Positions 9,339 through 17,331 of a stretch of 64,000 nucleotides of DNA are shown piece by piece; position 1 is the stretch's first letter; each line of letters starts with the position of its first letter. A model generated the notes under the pieces. That model saw nothing but the letters and a program-made list of their open reading frames with translations. It searched no databases and was not told where the DNA came from. This DNA comes from LC029 sp036676475 (GTDB lineage Bacteria; Bacillota; Bacilli; Aneurinibacillales; RAOX-1): the NCBI GenBank assembly GCA_036676475.1, contig JAKFCU010000004.1:1-64000 (forward strand), read 5' to 3'. The position numbers and the translations under genes are program-made.

Positions 9339-9497
9339 ATGGCCAAAGATGTAAAATGTGAAGTGAATAGCTGTACACATTGGGCAGCAGGAAACCTGTG
9401 CAACGCCTCATCCATTTTTGTAGTGAATCGTCGCGGCGCACAACAGGCTTCCCATTCCGAAGAAACGGATTGCAAAACGTTTGAACCAAAGATATAA
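9339..9497 (+). CDS. DUF1540 small Cys-rich protein
   Basis: A 52-residue protein that fits the DUF1540 pattern: spaced Cys at positions 7, 12 and 21, a HWAAGNLCNASSI segment, and a C-terminal TDCKTF motif with a fourth Cys. Such proteins are common in spore-forming Firmicutes and probably bind a metal, but the function is not known. AAGGGAGGTG precedes the ATG at 9339, and a terminator follows 10 bp after the stop, so it is a single-gene unit. Confidence 0.85.
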   Translation: MAKDVKCEVNSCTHWAAGNLCNASSIFVVNRRGAQQASHSEETDCKTFEPKI

Positions 9498-9507
9498 AAC
9501 TTTCTTG

Positions 9508-9535
9508 GGCATCCTTTTGGGGATGCCTTCTTTTT
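9508..9535 (+). terminator. terminator of DUF1540 gene
   Basis: GGCATCC stem, TTTTGG loop, GGATGCC, then TTCTTTTT. Confidence 0.85.
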
Positions 9536-9561
9536 CGTCTTAATAGAATTATACCCAAGAT

Positions 9562-9576
9562 TGATAATAATTATCA
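9562..9576. promoter_or_regulatory. perfect Fur box in a convergent gap
   Basis: TGATAATAATTATCA is an exact 7-1-7 Fur site. It lies between two converging genes, so it controls no obvious ORF. On the minus strand a TATAAT (9547-9552) sits just beyond it, with ATGATA 18 bases upstream, aimed at the 3' end of the DUF1540 gene. Confidence 0.75.
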
Positions 9577-9646
9577 TTTTACAAACAAACTTTTTTAAAC
9601 ATGATAAAAGTCGGGAGGTTTCGGTCTACTTTTATTCAAAGTTTGT

Positions 9647-10450
9647 TTAGAAGTTTGAGGAGCGTCCAAGCATGGATCCGATCGGGATACACATCGGTGC
9701 ACCCGCAACCGGGTCTTTCATGATATAGCAGTCCAACCCAAAGACGTCACGGAGCATCTGCTCGGTGAATACCTCTTGCGGTACGCCCTCTTGATAGATT
9801 CCCCCGTGAGCTATACTTATTAAATAATCTGCATAACGGGCAGCCTGATTCAAATCATGGAGTACCATCACGATCGTTCGAGAAAAATCCCGGTTTAGCT
9901 GTCGCAACAATTCCAAAACTTCAATCTGGTGAGCCAAATCCAGATAGGTAGTGGGTTCATCCAACAAGAGCAGTTCCGTTCCTTGCGCTAGAGCCATCGC
10001 AATCCAAGCTCTCTGGCGCTGTCCGCCTGACAAAGCCTCAAGAGGCCGATCCGCAAACGCAGACATTCTGGTTGCTTCAAGCGCCCATGAAACCATTTCA
10101 TGATCTTCTTTGGAAGTTTTTGAAAAAATCCCTTTATGCGGATGACGCCCATAATAAATCAACTCTTCCACCGTTAATCCTTCCGGAGACAGCGGACCCT
10201 GTGGCAAGATAGCCAGCCGCTTTGCTACTTCCCTAGTCGGTAGTTTGTGAATATCCTTACCGTTTAAATAAACCGAACCTTTTTCCGGTCTCATCAATCG
10301 AGCAAGCGAGCGAAGTATGGTTGACTTCCCGCTTCCATTGGATCCGATTAAAACGGTGATATCACCTTCTGATACCTTTAGATTTATATTATCAATTACT
10401 TGCACGGAATCATAGGATAGGGAAAGCTGTTCCGCAGATAGCTTAGACAT
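9647..10450 (-). CDS. iron-siderophore ABC transporter ATPase (FecE/YusV type)
   Basis: A 267-residue ABC ATPase of the BtuD/FecE/FhuC group. Walker A GSNGSGKST is near residues 36-44, the signature LSGGQRQRAW near 140, then Walker B LLLDEPTTYLD. It energises uptake of a ferric siderophore through the two permeases encoded upstream. I use the ATG at 10450 (AGGGTG upstream) rather than the TTG just before it. It is the last gene of a four-gene uptake cluster. Confidence 0.9.
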   Translation of the reverse strand: MSKLSAEQLSLSYDSVQVIDNINLKVSEGDITVLIGSNGSGKSTILRSLARLMRPEKGSVYLNGKDIHKLPTREVAKRLAILPQGPLSPEGLTVEELIYYGRHPHKGIFSKTSKEDHEMVSWALEATRMSAFADRPLEALSGGQRQRAWIAMALAQGTELLLLDEPTTYLDLAHQIEVLELLRQLNRDFSRTIVMVLHDLNQAARYADYLISIAHGGIYQEGVPQEVFTEQMLRDVFGLDCYIMKDPVAGAPMCIPIGSMLGRSSNF

Positions 10451-10487
10451 CAAACTTCACCCTTTTTTTCATAGATTGCATTCTCCA

Positions 10488-11513
10488 TTATCTCCCTTTC
10501 TTTTCTTGTCGCAAGAGAAATAAAAAGTACGGGGCTCCCACTACAGCAGTCACGATCCCTGCAGGTATTTCAAAAGGAGGGAATAAACCTCTCCCCAAAC
10601 TATCTGCCACAAGGATAAATAAGGAGCCGAGCAAAGCAGAAACAGGCAAACTCCATTTATGTTTTGCTCCTACAAGACGTCGAGCCATGTGCGGAACAAT
10701 CAGACCGACAAATCCAATGGAACCGACTGCTGCTACACATGCACCAGCTAAAGCAACCGCCATCCCGAGCAAGATGACTCGAAGCCGCTTGACATTCTCT
10801 CCTAACCCTTCCGCCACCTCATCCCCAAAACTTAGAATATCCAGTTTCATCGCGAACAGGATGACCAACGGCAGTAAAATAAGAATCCAAGGGAGTACGC
10901 CCACTATTTCTTCCCAATTTCTCCCCCATAAACTTCCCGCTAACCAAACTAATGCTAGATTAACATCTACGGGATATTTGACCATCAGATATTGAATGCC
11001 TGCCTGACAGACCGCCCCCAGCCCAATACCGACCAACGCTAATGTAGATGGCTGGACACCTCTTCTATAAGAAAACCAATAGAGGACAATGGCGACCAAA
11101 GCCGCACCGGCAAAGGCCGAAACAGGCAATACATACACCGGCGATTTAGGAAATAAGATCATCACCATACAGGCAGCTAGCCCAGCTCCCTTCGTAATCC
11201 CGATGACATCTGGTGAGGCTAGAGGGTTTTGAATAACGCTTTGCAGGATCGTACCTGAAATGGCAAGACCCGAACCAACCAATATAGCAAGGACCATGCG
11301 CGGAATCCGGTAATTCTCAATGATAAATACATGCTGCTCATCCCCACGTCCCGTTAAGACTGACCATACTTCCAGCGGAGTAATCGAAACGGCTCCAATC
11401 CCCAGACTGACAACAGAAAAAATGGGAATAAGGAGCGTAAAGAAAAAAATATAACGAATCGGAGAAAGAGAAAATCCTTTTCTTTTCCCTACGAATGCCA
11501 TGGTTCTCCTCAT
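10488..11513 (-). CDS. iron-siderophore ABC permease, FecCD family (second)
   Basis: A 341-residue FecCD/BtuC-fold permease with about ten helices. Motifs include SGTILQSVIQNPLASPDVIGITKGA near residue 85 and the coupling region VAAVGSIGFVGLIVPHMAR near 265. It forms a heterodimer with the neighbouring permease, as YfiZ/YfhA or FeuB/FeuC do in B. subtilis. The start ATG overlaps the stop of the upstream permease by 4 bp (ATGA). Confidence 0.9.
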   Translation of the reverse strand: MRRTMAFVGKRKGFSLSPIRYIFFFTLLIPIFSVVSLGIGAVSITPLEVWSVLTGRGDEQHVFIIENYRIPRMVLAILVGSGLAISGTILQSVIQNPLASPDVIGITKGAGLAACMVMILFPKSPVYVLPVSAFAGAALVAIVLYWFSYRRGVQPSTLALVGIGLGAVCQAGIQYLMVKYPVDVNLALVWLAGSLWGRNWEEIVGVLPWILILLPLVILFAMKLDILSFGDEVAEGLGENVKRLRVILLGMAVALAGACVAAVGSIGFVGLIVPHMARRLVGAKHKWSLPVSALLGSLFILVADSLGRGLFPPFEIPAGIVTAVVGAPYFLFLLRQEKKGR

Positions 11514-12553
11514 TTTAGCTTCCTCCCTTGATAAACCAAGTATAGAAAAAAGGGAGCACCAATCAAGGACGTTACAATCCCTACAGGAGACTCAAAGGGA
11601 TACGCAATAAAACGCGAGAGTACATCAGCATAAACCAATAGAATGGCCCCGAATAAAGCCGAGAATGGAATCACATAACGATAATCCACCCCGAGCCAAT
11701 GCCTCATAATATGAGGGATAATCAACCCAATGAATCCGATGGGACCAGCAACGGCAACAGAAGCTCCAGCCAGTACGATCACAACCAAACCAGCCAGTAA
11801 GCGGATCAAAGCAATTTTTTGCCCGAGTCCTTTTGCCACATCCTCTCCTAAGCCAAGAATAGTGATGGGCCCTGCAAGGCAAATCGCTCCGATCATCCCC
11901 ACGATGGACCAAGGAAAGAGAGTATGTATATCTTCCCAATCACTTCCGTCAATCGCTCCCGTAAGCCAGAATATAACATTCTGCGTGCTATTTTCATGGA
12001 GTATCATTATCCCTTCTGTCAAGGAGGACAATAGCAAATGAACGGCCATCCCTGCAAGGGCTAACTTTACTGGTGTCATTCCTCCCAGCCCGCCAGCTGA
12101 ATAAACAATCATGCCTCCCATTGCGGCCCCGACGAAAGCAAAATAAACGAGGGAGGAAGAGGATAAACCAGGGAATAAAACAATAGAAGCCACCACGGTA
12201 AAAGAGGCGCCGGCATTGATTCCGAATACCTGTGGAGAGGCAAGTGGATTGCGTGTAATGGCCTGCATAAGTGCTCCGGCTACCGCCAGATTGGCCCCAA
12301 CAAACACCGCAAGCATTGCTCTAGGTAAACGTAGTGTTCGAACAATGAGGTGCTCTTTGGACTGATTAAAAGAAAGAACGGATTCTAAAACCGTTTGAAT
12401 TTTAATATCAGCTACCCCAATAACTACACTTAAGAGAATCCCCAATACAAGCAAGGATCCTCCAATCAGAAGTAGCAGAGACGCGGTAAACAGGCGAGTA
12501 GAAGATCTTGCTCCATGACTGACAACCGGCTCACCTTGAACTGTTATACCCAA
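11510..12553 (-). CDS. iron-siderophore ABC permease, FecCD family (first)
   Basis: A 347-residue FecCD-fold permease, partner of the next gene. It shows AGALMQAITRNPLASPQVFGINAGA near residue 90 and SVAVAGPIGFIGLIIPHIMRHW near 260. The start appears to be a TTG at 12553, with GGAAGTG upstream. A hairpin in the gap to the binding-protein gene probably reduces read-through. Confidence 0.9.
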   Translation of the reverse strand: MGITVQGEPVVSHGARSSTRLFTASLLLLIGGSLLVLGILLSVVIGVADIKIQTVLESVLSFNQSKEHLIVRTLRLPRAMLAVFVGANLAVAGALMQAITRNPLASPQVFGINAGASFTVVASIVLFPGLSSSSLVYFAFVGAAMGGMIVYSAGGLGGMTPVKLALAGMAVHLLLSSLTEGIMILHENSTQNVIFWLTGAIDGSDWEDIHTLFPWSIVGMIGAICLAGPITILGLGEDVAKGLGQKIALIRLLAGLVVIVLAGASVAVAGPIGFIGLIIPHIMRHWLGVDYRYVIPFSALFGAILLVYADVLSRFIAYPFESPVGIVTSLIGAPFFLYLVYQGRKLK

Positions 12554-12587
12554 TACTTGTCACTTCCCATTCTATGAATGTACGTGG

Positions 12588-12610
12588 AAAAGCGGGGGCT
12601 ACCCGCTTTT
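12588..12610 (-). terminator. intra-operon attenuating hairpin
   Basis: AAAAGCGGG / CCCGCTTTT with T residues on both sides, between the binding-protein stop and the first permease. A partial terminator here would give more binding protein than permease, a common ratio in uptake operons. Confidence 0.7.
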
Positions 12611-12617
12611 CGATCAA

Positions 12618-13625
12618 TTACTTATTCTGTTTGCCGTATAAAAAGGTAAGGGCTTCTTCAGAGATCGTCTCAGCAGAAATCAATCCTCGTGAAAGGGACC
12701 ACAAAGCTCGGTCCACTTCATAAACATGTCCGTTTTTTACTGCACTAACCTGTTGCCATAATGGATTATTCTTCCACTCGTCAATTACACTCTTATCCCC
12801 AGGCTTGTTCATAAGGAATAAGATATCCGGGTTAAATTCCACCAATTGCTCCAACGTCATTTTATTATAAGCTTCTTCACTTTGAACGGCATCTTTCAAG
12901 CCAAGATGCTCCATTAATGAACCGGCATAAGCTTTGGATGAATGCCCCCAGAAGCCTTTTTCGTTGACAACAGCCGGAAGAACAGTACGTGTTTCATCTT
13001 TGGGAACCATCGATTTCAATTCATTGATTTTGGCCTCGTGTTCTGACAAGCGTTTATCCGCTGCTTCGAGTGATCCAACGGCATCTGCTATGACCGGAAG
13101 AGAAGCGAGATTTGCCTTATAATCGGCTCCAAAACTGTCTAAAAGGATAGTTGGTGCGATTTTCTTTAGTTCCTCATACACTTCCTTGTGACGCTTGATG
13201 TCACCGATAATAAGATCAGGCTTCAATGAACTAATAAGCTCCAGATTCGTTTCATAACGGGAACCTACCGAAGTATATTCTCCGATCACCTTTTTGATAG
13301 GCTCAATAATACTAGATGGATCATTGTCATCGGCAATGCCTACTGGGGAAACTCCAAGGGATGCCAAAGCATCCACAAAAGAATACTCCAAAGCTACAAC
13401 CCGTTGAGGAGTTCCTGTGATTTCAGTTTCACCTAGTTCGTGTTTGATCGTTCTTTTTTCTTTTTTGGCAGGCTCGCTGGCTGATGTATTTTTCGCTCCA
13501 TTCGTTTCGGCTTGCTTTTCGCTAGTTACTGCCTGTTCCGTTGATCCGCAACCAGTAAGCAATCCAACCAGCAGCATAATTGCCATCATAAGAATACTGA
13601 TCCCTTTTCTTTTATGTACGTTCAT
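12618..13625 (-). CDS. iron-siderophore substrate-binding lipoprotein
   Basis: A 335-residue class III binding protein of the FecB/FhuD/YfiY group. The signal peptide ends in LLTGC with the lipidated Cys at 26. The two-lobed fold is recognisable from RVVALEYSFVDALASLGVSPVGIADD near residue 78 and LKPDLIIGD near 137. It would catch a ferric siderophore (hydroxamate or catecholate type, not decidable) for the FecCD permeases. A Fur box sits directly upstream, and the AraC-type regulator gene precedes it on the same strand. Confidence 0.9.
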   Translation of the reverse strand: MNVHKRKGISILMMAIMLLVGLLTGCGSTEQAVTSEKQAETNGAKNTSASEPAKKEKRTIKHELGETEITGTPQRVVALEYSFVDALASLGVSPVGIADDNDPSSIIEPIKKVIGEYTSVGSRYETNLELISSLKPDLIIGDIKRHKEVYEELKKIAPTILLDSFGADYKANLASLPVIADAVGSLEAADKRLSEHEAKINELKSMVPKDETRTVLPAVVNEKGFWGHSSKAYAGSLMEHLGLKDAVQSEEAYNKMTLEQLVEFNPDILFLMNKPGDKSVIDEWKNNPLWQQVSAVKNGHVYEVDRALWSLSRGLISAETISEEALTFLYGKQNK

Positions 13626-13643
13626 GAAAATCCCCCTTGATAT

Positions 13644-13658
13644 TGAAAATTATTATCG
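13644..13658. promoter_or_regulatory. Fur box of the siderophore uptake operon
   Basis: TGAAAATTATTATCG, 13 of 15 to the 7-1-7 consensus, 19 bp upstream of the binding-protein start. Confidence 0.7.
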
Positions 13659-13719
13659 TTAAGAATGATACTTTCTTTCACCTAAGAAATCCATGGAGTT
13701 TCATATTCATTTTCATGAA

Positions 13720-14565
13720 CTATTTTGTTACGATACTCTTCTTGTTTTTTTGTGTATAATCCGTTGGAGAAACGCCAAGCACTTTTTTGAACATCTTGCT
13801 AAAATAAAACTCATCCACATACCCCAAACTTTGGGCAACCTCTTTACAACGATAGTTAGGCATCAAGAGCAGCTCTTTTGCCCGGTTGATCCTCAGACGA
13901 GTCACGTAATCTGAAAGGCTGACACCTGTACTCATCTTAAACAAGCGGGAATAATAGCTGGGACTCACTCTTGCTTTTTTCGAAAGGTCTTCCAGGGAAA
14001 TTTTCGTCATATAATGCCGGTCCACATATTTAACTGTATGCTCAATCGCTTGGAGTGCATCCTCGCTTGTAGTTGAGGCATACAAGTCCTGAACAAAAAT
14101 ATAGAAAAGTCTTTCCAATAATATTTTTTGGCGAAACCTTTCACTTTCATCAATGCTTTTCATACTTGCATTTAATTCTTCTAATAGGTGAAGGATTTGT
14201 GATTGACTTCTAATGTATATCTCGCCCTTGATGGGGAAATATCCTTCTTTTTCATATAGATGCTGATTGTTCAGCTGCTTCGACTCCGTTAAATAGGTAA
14301 AAAGCACAACATACAGTTCTAGTGAATGTTGTTCATCCGCCTGAATTTTTAACTCTAGAGTCGGATCGAAAAAAAGAACATTACCCGTTTCAAGCCGATG
14401 AGTCGTTCCGTTAACCTCTACATATCCTGTTCCTTTACGGATAAAACAGAAAAAAGGAGTAATGAAAGGAAACCGCACTATATCATAGGCATGGCATTCT
14501 TGTTGGATAACATCTGAAACGGAAAAGATCATTCGATTCAATTGCTGAAATATTTCGTTTGACAT
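13720..14565 (-). CDS. AraC family transcriptional regulator (Btr-like)
   Basis: A 281-residue regulator. The N-terminal cupin-like half (VEVNGTTHRLETGNVLFFDP) is followed by two C-terminal helix-turn-helix motifs (about 185-275, with LSKKARVSPSYYSRLFK and VAQSLGYVDEFYFSKMFKK). B. subtilis Btr is a comparable activator that senses the siderophore and switches on its importer. This gene lies just upstream of the uptake operon and has its own overlapping Fur sites, which fits Fur repression plus substrate-specific activation. Confidence 0.88.
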   Translation of the reverse strand: MSNEIFQQLNRMIFSVSDVIQQECHAYDIVRFPFITPFFCFIRKGTGYVEVNGTTHRLETGNVLFFDPTLELKIQADEQHSLELYVVLFTYLTESKQLNNQHLYEKEGYFPIKGEIYIRSQSQILHLLEELNASMKSIDESERFRQKILLERLFYIFVQDLYASTTSEDALQAIEHTVKYVDRHYMTKISLEDLSKKARVSPSYYSRLFKMSTGVSLSDYVTRLRINRAKELLLMPNYRCKEVAQSLGYVDEFYFSKMFKKVLGVSPTDYTQKNKKSIVTK

Positions 14566-14590
14566 GATCTGACCGCCCTTCTCGTTTCTT

Positions 14591-14620
14591 TGAAAATGAT
14601 TATCATTAATAATGATAATA
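14591..14620. promoter_or_regulatory. overlapping Fur boxes of the AraC regulator gene
   Basis: TGAAAATGATTATCA (14 of 15) runs directly into a second palindromic half (TTAATAATGATAATA). The extended array suggests binding of more than one Fur dimer. Confidence 0.8.
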
Positions 14621-14800
14621 GGGTTCCTCTATCCTTGTCAAGACTTGACACCCTGCATTGACTTCATTAACATCTTTTCTATTGAACTTATATTGAATAA
14701 TGGGAGTATTTCCAAATGACTTGATACTTTGACTCCCGTTAGGAGTTACCCACCCAGAAAGTTTTTTTATGAATAATCTAGTTATTTTTAAAATTAGATA

Positions 14801-14829
14801 TTGATAATGATTATCATTTTTAATATAAT
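14801..14829 (+). promoter_or_regulatory. Fur-controlled promoter of the small RNA candidate
   Basis: -35 TTGATA (14801-14806), 17-bp spacer, -10 TATAAT (14824-14829). The spacer contains an exact Fur box TGATAATGATTATCA (14802-14816), so Fur binding would block RNA polymerase directly. Confidence 0.85.
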
Positions 14830-14836
14830 AAGAATT

Positions 14837-14920
14837 GTGATAGACTCCTATCCTTTAAGTTTGGCTTTCTCGACCCCTATATTTCTTTATAGCTAGCCTT
14901 TAAAAGGCTGGCTTCTTTTC
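14837..14920 (+). ncRNA. Fur-regulated small RNA candidate (FsrA-like layout)
   Basis: The promoter above should start near 14837 and the transcript would end at a terminator (GCTAGCC...GGCTGGC, 14892-14912, then TTCTTTTC), giving roughly 84 nt without an ORF. It has pyrimidine-rich single-stranded stretches (ACTCCTATCCTTT and CTTTCTCGACCCC) able to pair with ribosome sites. B. subtilis FsrA is an RNA of the same size class that is repressed by Fur and acts through C-rich loops. Homology is inferred from layout, not from alignment. The FbpA-like gene nearby (FbpA partners FsrA) supports the idea. It could instead be an attenuated leader of the encapsulin operon. Confidence 0.65.
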
Positions 14921-14982
14921 ATTCTATCCAAGTTGAAAATATACAATTAGATAGAAGAGGCACCGGTATATGGCACGAAAAA

Positions 14983-15012
14983 TTGGATATTATTTCTAAT
15001 ATGTAGTACAAT
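14983..15012 (+). promoter_or_regulatory. candidate promoter of the IMEF-encapsulin operon
   Basis: TTGGAT (14983-14988), 18-bp spacer, TACAAT (15007-15012), 67 bp before the IMEF start. No Fur box overlaps it, so the operon might not be repressed by Fur directly, as suits a storage function. Confidence 0.45.
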
Positions 15013-15079
15013 CAAATGCAGAAAATATGCTTCATTATTACAAATAGAAGTGAAATTTTAATGAAAGGAGGAAAGCGTT

Positions 15080-15688
15080 ATGATGGAAGATCTCACCCAG
15101 CTTCATGGTGTTTTTCTGCGAACTCAGAATGGCATACATGCCTTTATGGACATACTCTCCCCTGCCATCACCAATTCGCAAGATGAGCATGAACGCCTGT
15201 ATTACCACCACATTTTTGAAGAGGAAGAACAGCGATTAGAGCGACTAGAGCTCTTTATTCCTAAATTGGCCCGCTTTATAGAAAACGAACAACCAGACGA
15301 GAACAATCATTCAGAGTTTATCACTCTTCTTCAAGACATAAACTTGGAGAAATTCGGTTTGCACAATTTTCTTGAGCACTTAGATCTGGCTTTATATCAA
15401 TTTAAAGATGAAGAACGAGCACAAACTTTAACATCCATGTTGGAACAAACAAGAGCCGATTATCTGACAATCAAGGATATCCTTACTCGCCTAAATGAAA
15501 GATACTTTCCAAATCTGAATGGAAGTCGAGCTGAAAAACCATCTGAACACCATCATGTATTGTCAGCAGCTCATGAAAAAGTCAGTAATTCAGAGCATAG
15601 TCAATCCACCGTTACCGTAAATACCTTGACAACCTTACACCCTATTACACAGCGAAAAGGATTAACGGTAGGAAGTCTTAAGAAATAA
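15080..15688 (+). CDS. IMEF encapsulin cargo (iron-mineralizing, ferritin-like)
   Basis: A 202-residue all-helical protein that I recognise as iron-mineralizing encapsulin-associated Firmicute (IMEF) cargo. The helical part (about 1-155) carries the metal-ligand-rich stretch YYHHIFEEEEQRLERL at 41-56. A flexible linker (about 156-194) leads to the C-terminal encapsulin-targeting peptide LTVGSLKK (195-202); TVGSL is the known docking motif of this cargo class. In Quasibacillus thermotolerans, IMEF oxidises and stores iron inside a T=4 encapsulin shell. AGGAGG lies 8 bases before the ATG at 15080. The shell gene follows 33 bp later. Confidence 0.88.
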   Translation: MMEDLTQLHGVFLRTQNGIHAFMDILSPAITNSQDEHERLYYHHIFEEEEQRLERLELFIPKLARFIENEQPDENNHSEFITLLQDINLEKFGLHNFLEHLDLALYQFKDEERAQTLTSMLEQTRADYLTIKDILTRLNERYFPNLNGSRAEKPSEHHHVLSAAHEKVSNSEHSQSTVTVNTLTTLHPITQRKGLTVGSLKK

Positions 15689-15721
15689 TTTCTGCATATT
15701 GAAAAAGGAGGTTTTTTGGAT

Positions 15722-16570
15722 ATGGAAAAAAAACGAAAGTTTCCCGATTCGCCCTTAAATGAACAAGATTGGAGACGGATGGATGAAACCGTAATAGAGG
15801 CGGCAAAAAGACAATTAATTGGTCGGAGGTTTATTGATATTTATGGACCACTAGGGGAAGGCATTCAAAGCGTAAGCAATGATATTTTTGAAGATTCACT
15901 GGGTGGAGGGATCAGTCTTCGGGGAGAAACAATTGAAATGTCGAAACCCACTAAGAGGGTCAATTTGTCCATCCCTTTATTATATAAGGATTTTATTTTA
16001 TATTGGCGAGATGTCCAGCAAGCCAATACGTTGGGAATGCCGATTGATATGAGCCCTTCTGCCAATGCTGCTATCCAATGCTCCCGCTTGGAAGATAATC
16101 TCATATTTAATGGTTCGAAAGAATTCGATTTGCCAGGATTAATGAACGTTAAAGGACGCCTTACCCACATTCATACCGATTGGATGAAGTCAGGACAAGC
16201 TTTTAGCGATGTAGTAGAAGCGATTAATAAATTACAGCAGATGGGACATACCGGACCTTATGCAATGGTTTTATCCCCTGAGTTGTTTTCCCTGCTTCAC
16301 CGGGTTCACCAAGGAACCAATGTATTGGAAATCGAGCATGTTCGTGAATTGGTCACGGATGGTGTTTTTCAATCTCCGGTTATCAAAGGAAAAGCTGGTG
16401 TGATCGTAGCTACCGGTTCACACAACCTGGATTTAGCGATAGCGGAAGATTTTGATACGGCCTTTCTCGACACAGAGCAGATGAACTATCTTTTCCGGGT
16501 TTATGAAGCTCTTGTCCTTCGCATCAAGCGTCCCAGTTCCATCTGTACGTTAGAAGATCCGGATGCTTAA
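15722..16570 (+). CDS. family 1 encapsulin shell protein
   Basis: A 282-residue HK97-fold shell protein of the linocin M18 family. It starts with the typical LNEQDWRRMDETVIEAAKRQLIGRRFIDIYGPLGEG-type N-terminal arm (about 14-48), then the SRLEDNLIFNG and GPYAMVLSPELFSLL segments and ends in the A-domain VYEALVLRIKRPSSI. Shell monomers assemble into a closed icosahedral compartment and hold cargo by its targeting peptide. I use the ATG at 15722, 10 bases after AAGGAGG. A terminator follows, so cargo and shell form a two-gene operon; no encapsulin-linked ferredoxin is seen next to it. Confidence 0.93.
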   Translation: MEKKRKFPDSPLNEQDWRRMDETVIEAAKRQLIGRRFIDIYGPLGEGIQSVSNDIFEDSLGGGISLRGETIEMSKPTKRVNLSIPLLYKDFILYWRDVQQANTLGMPIDMSPSANAAIQCSRLEDNLIFNGSKEFDLPGLMNVKGRLTHIHTDWMKSGQAFSDVVEAINKLQQMGHTGPYAMVLSPELFSLLHRVHQGTNVLEIEHVRELVTDGVFQSPVIKGKAGVIVATGSHNLDLAIAEDFDTAFLDTEQMNYLFRVYEALVLRIKRPSSICTLEDPDA

Positions 16571-16581
16571 TCTCTTTTCCC

Positions 16582-16604
16582 AGCACCTATTGAAGGTGCT
16601 ATTT
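16582..16604 (+). terminator. terminator of the encapsulin operon
   Basis: AGCACCT / AGGTGCT stem with a 5-base loop, then ATTTT. A weak Fur-like site (TGAGAATAATTATTT, 16668-16682) follows without a clear target gene. Confidence 0.7.
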
Positions 16605-16768
16605 TCCAAACCGACATTGGGATTAATTATCAGTATCAGAATACGCAAAAAAGAGAAAAAGTCAATATGAGAATAATTATTTTTAGCATAACGATAGCTT
16701 AAAGGTCTTTATTTCATACCATTTGGCTATTTTGTACTTCTGTCAATTTTTTGTTTTTCACGGTCAAA

Positions 16769-16909
16769 TTAGTGACAGTTACCACGGTTTTTAGTACTCG
16801 CCAAGATTATTCCCCGTACCCCTCTGCCAATTCGCAGAAGCAATTCTTCCACTTCTTTTACAGATGCAAGATCAAGTGCAGACGTGATTAGCCCTTTCAG
16901 CAAAATCAT
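16769..16909 (-). CDS. small basic hypothetical protein downstream of the fbpA-like gene
   Basis: A 46-residue ORF with a fair ribosome site (AAAGGATAAA) before the ATG at 16909. It has a hydrophobic/amphipathic first half (MILLKGLITSALDL), an acidic patch VKEVEELLL and a basic tail (RIGRGVRGIILASTKNRG). I do not recognise it. It lies 71 bp behind the fbpA-like gene on the same strand and would share its Fur-controlled transcript. It could be a chance ORF. Confidence 0.4.
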   Translation of the reverse strand: MILLKGLITSALDLASVKEVEELLLRIGRGVRGIILASTKNRGNCH

Positions 16910-16980
16910 TTTATCCTTTCATTTAACTTGTTATTGGACAATGGATGTCATTCATATAATCGATCATATGCAGATAAAGA

Positions 16981-17124
16981 TTATATACTCTTGGATATCC
17001 TTACCACCAGCTCTTCTTTCGTTAACTCATATAGTTGTCGTCCATCATCACTCTTATAAGTTTCCATTTCGATTAACTGATTTATCATTTTTTCTTTGTA
17101 AGTTCGGTCATTCCATTCCTCCAT
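16981..17124 (-). CDS. FbpA-like Fur-regulated small protein
   Basis: A 47-residue protein. It shows the signature of the Fur-regulated basic protein FbpA family: a short helical start, INQLIEMETYKSDDGRQLYEL (here about residues 14-34) and TKEEL. In B. subtilis, FbpA, FbpB and FbpC are made in iron starvation and help the small RNA FsrA shut down iron-rich enzymes. The start is the ATG at 17124 with AAGGGGG 10 bases upstream. Two Fur boxes lie 60-100 bp upstream and are shared with the divergent propeller gene. It is less basic than the name suggests. Confidence 0.75.
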   Translation of the reverse strand: MEEWNDRTYKEKMINQLIEMETYKSDDGRQLYELTKEELVVRISKSI

Positions 17125-17184
17125 AAAGATTTAACCCCCTTAAAATAAAGGTTAAAAAACTGATTGATTTTTTTCGAAAATAAA

Positions 17185-17221
17185 TGATAATTAATATCAT
17201 TATATTTGATAATAATTATCA
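17185..17221. promoter_or_regulatory. tandem Fur boxes between fbpA-like and propeller genes
   Basis: TGATAATTAATATCA (17185-17199, 14 of 15) and TGATAATAATTATCA (17207-17221, exact), 22 bp apart centre to centre, in the divergent gap 17125-17331. Confidence 0.88.
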
Positions 17222-17331
17222 TTGTCAATTAAATCCATAACTTTTATGATCGAAGTCCCACAGGGACAACAATCCCTTGCCAGTAAGAAGTCACTCAACA
17301 CAATTGGCAAGAAACAGATGAAGGAGGAAAC

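Noticed and set aside
16884..17126. 80-codon plus-strand frame
   Set aside because: It is antisense to the FbpA-like gene, which has a ribosome site, family signature and Fur boxes.
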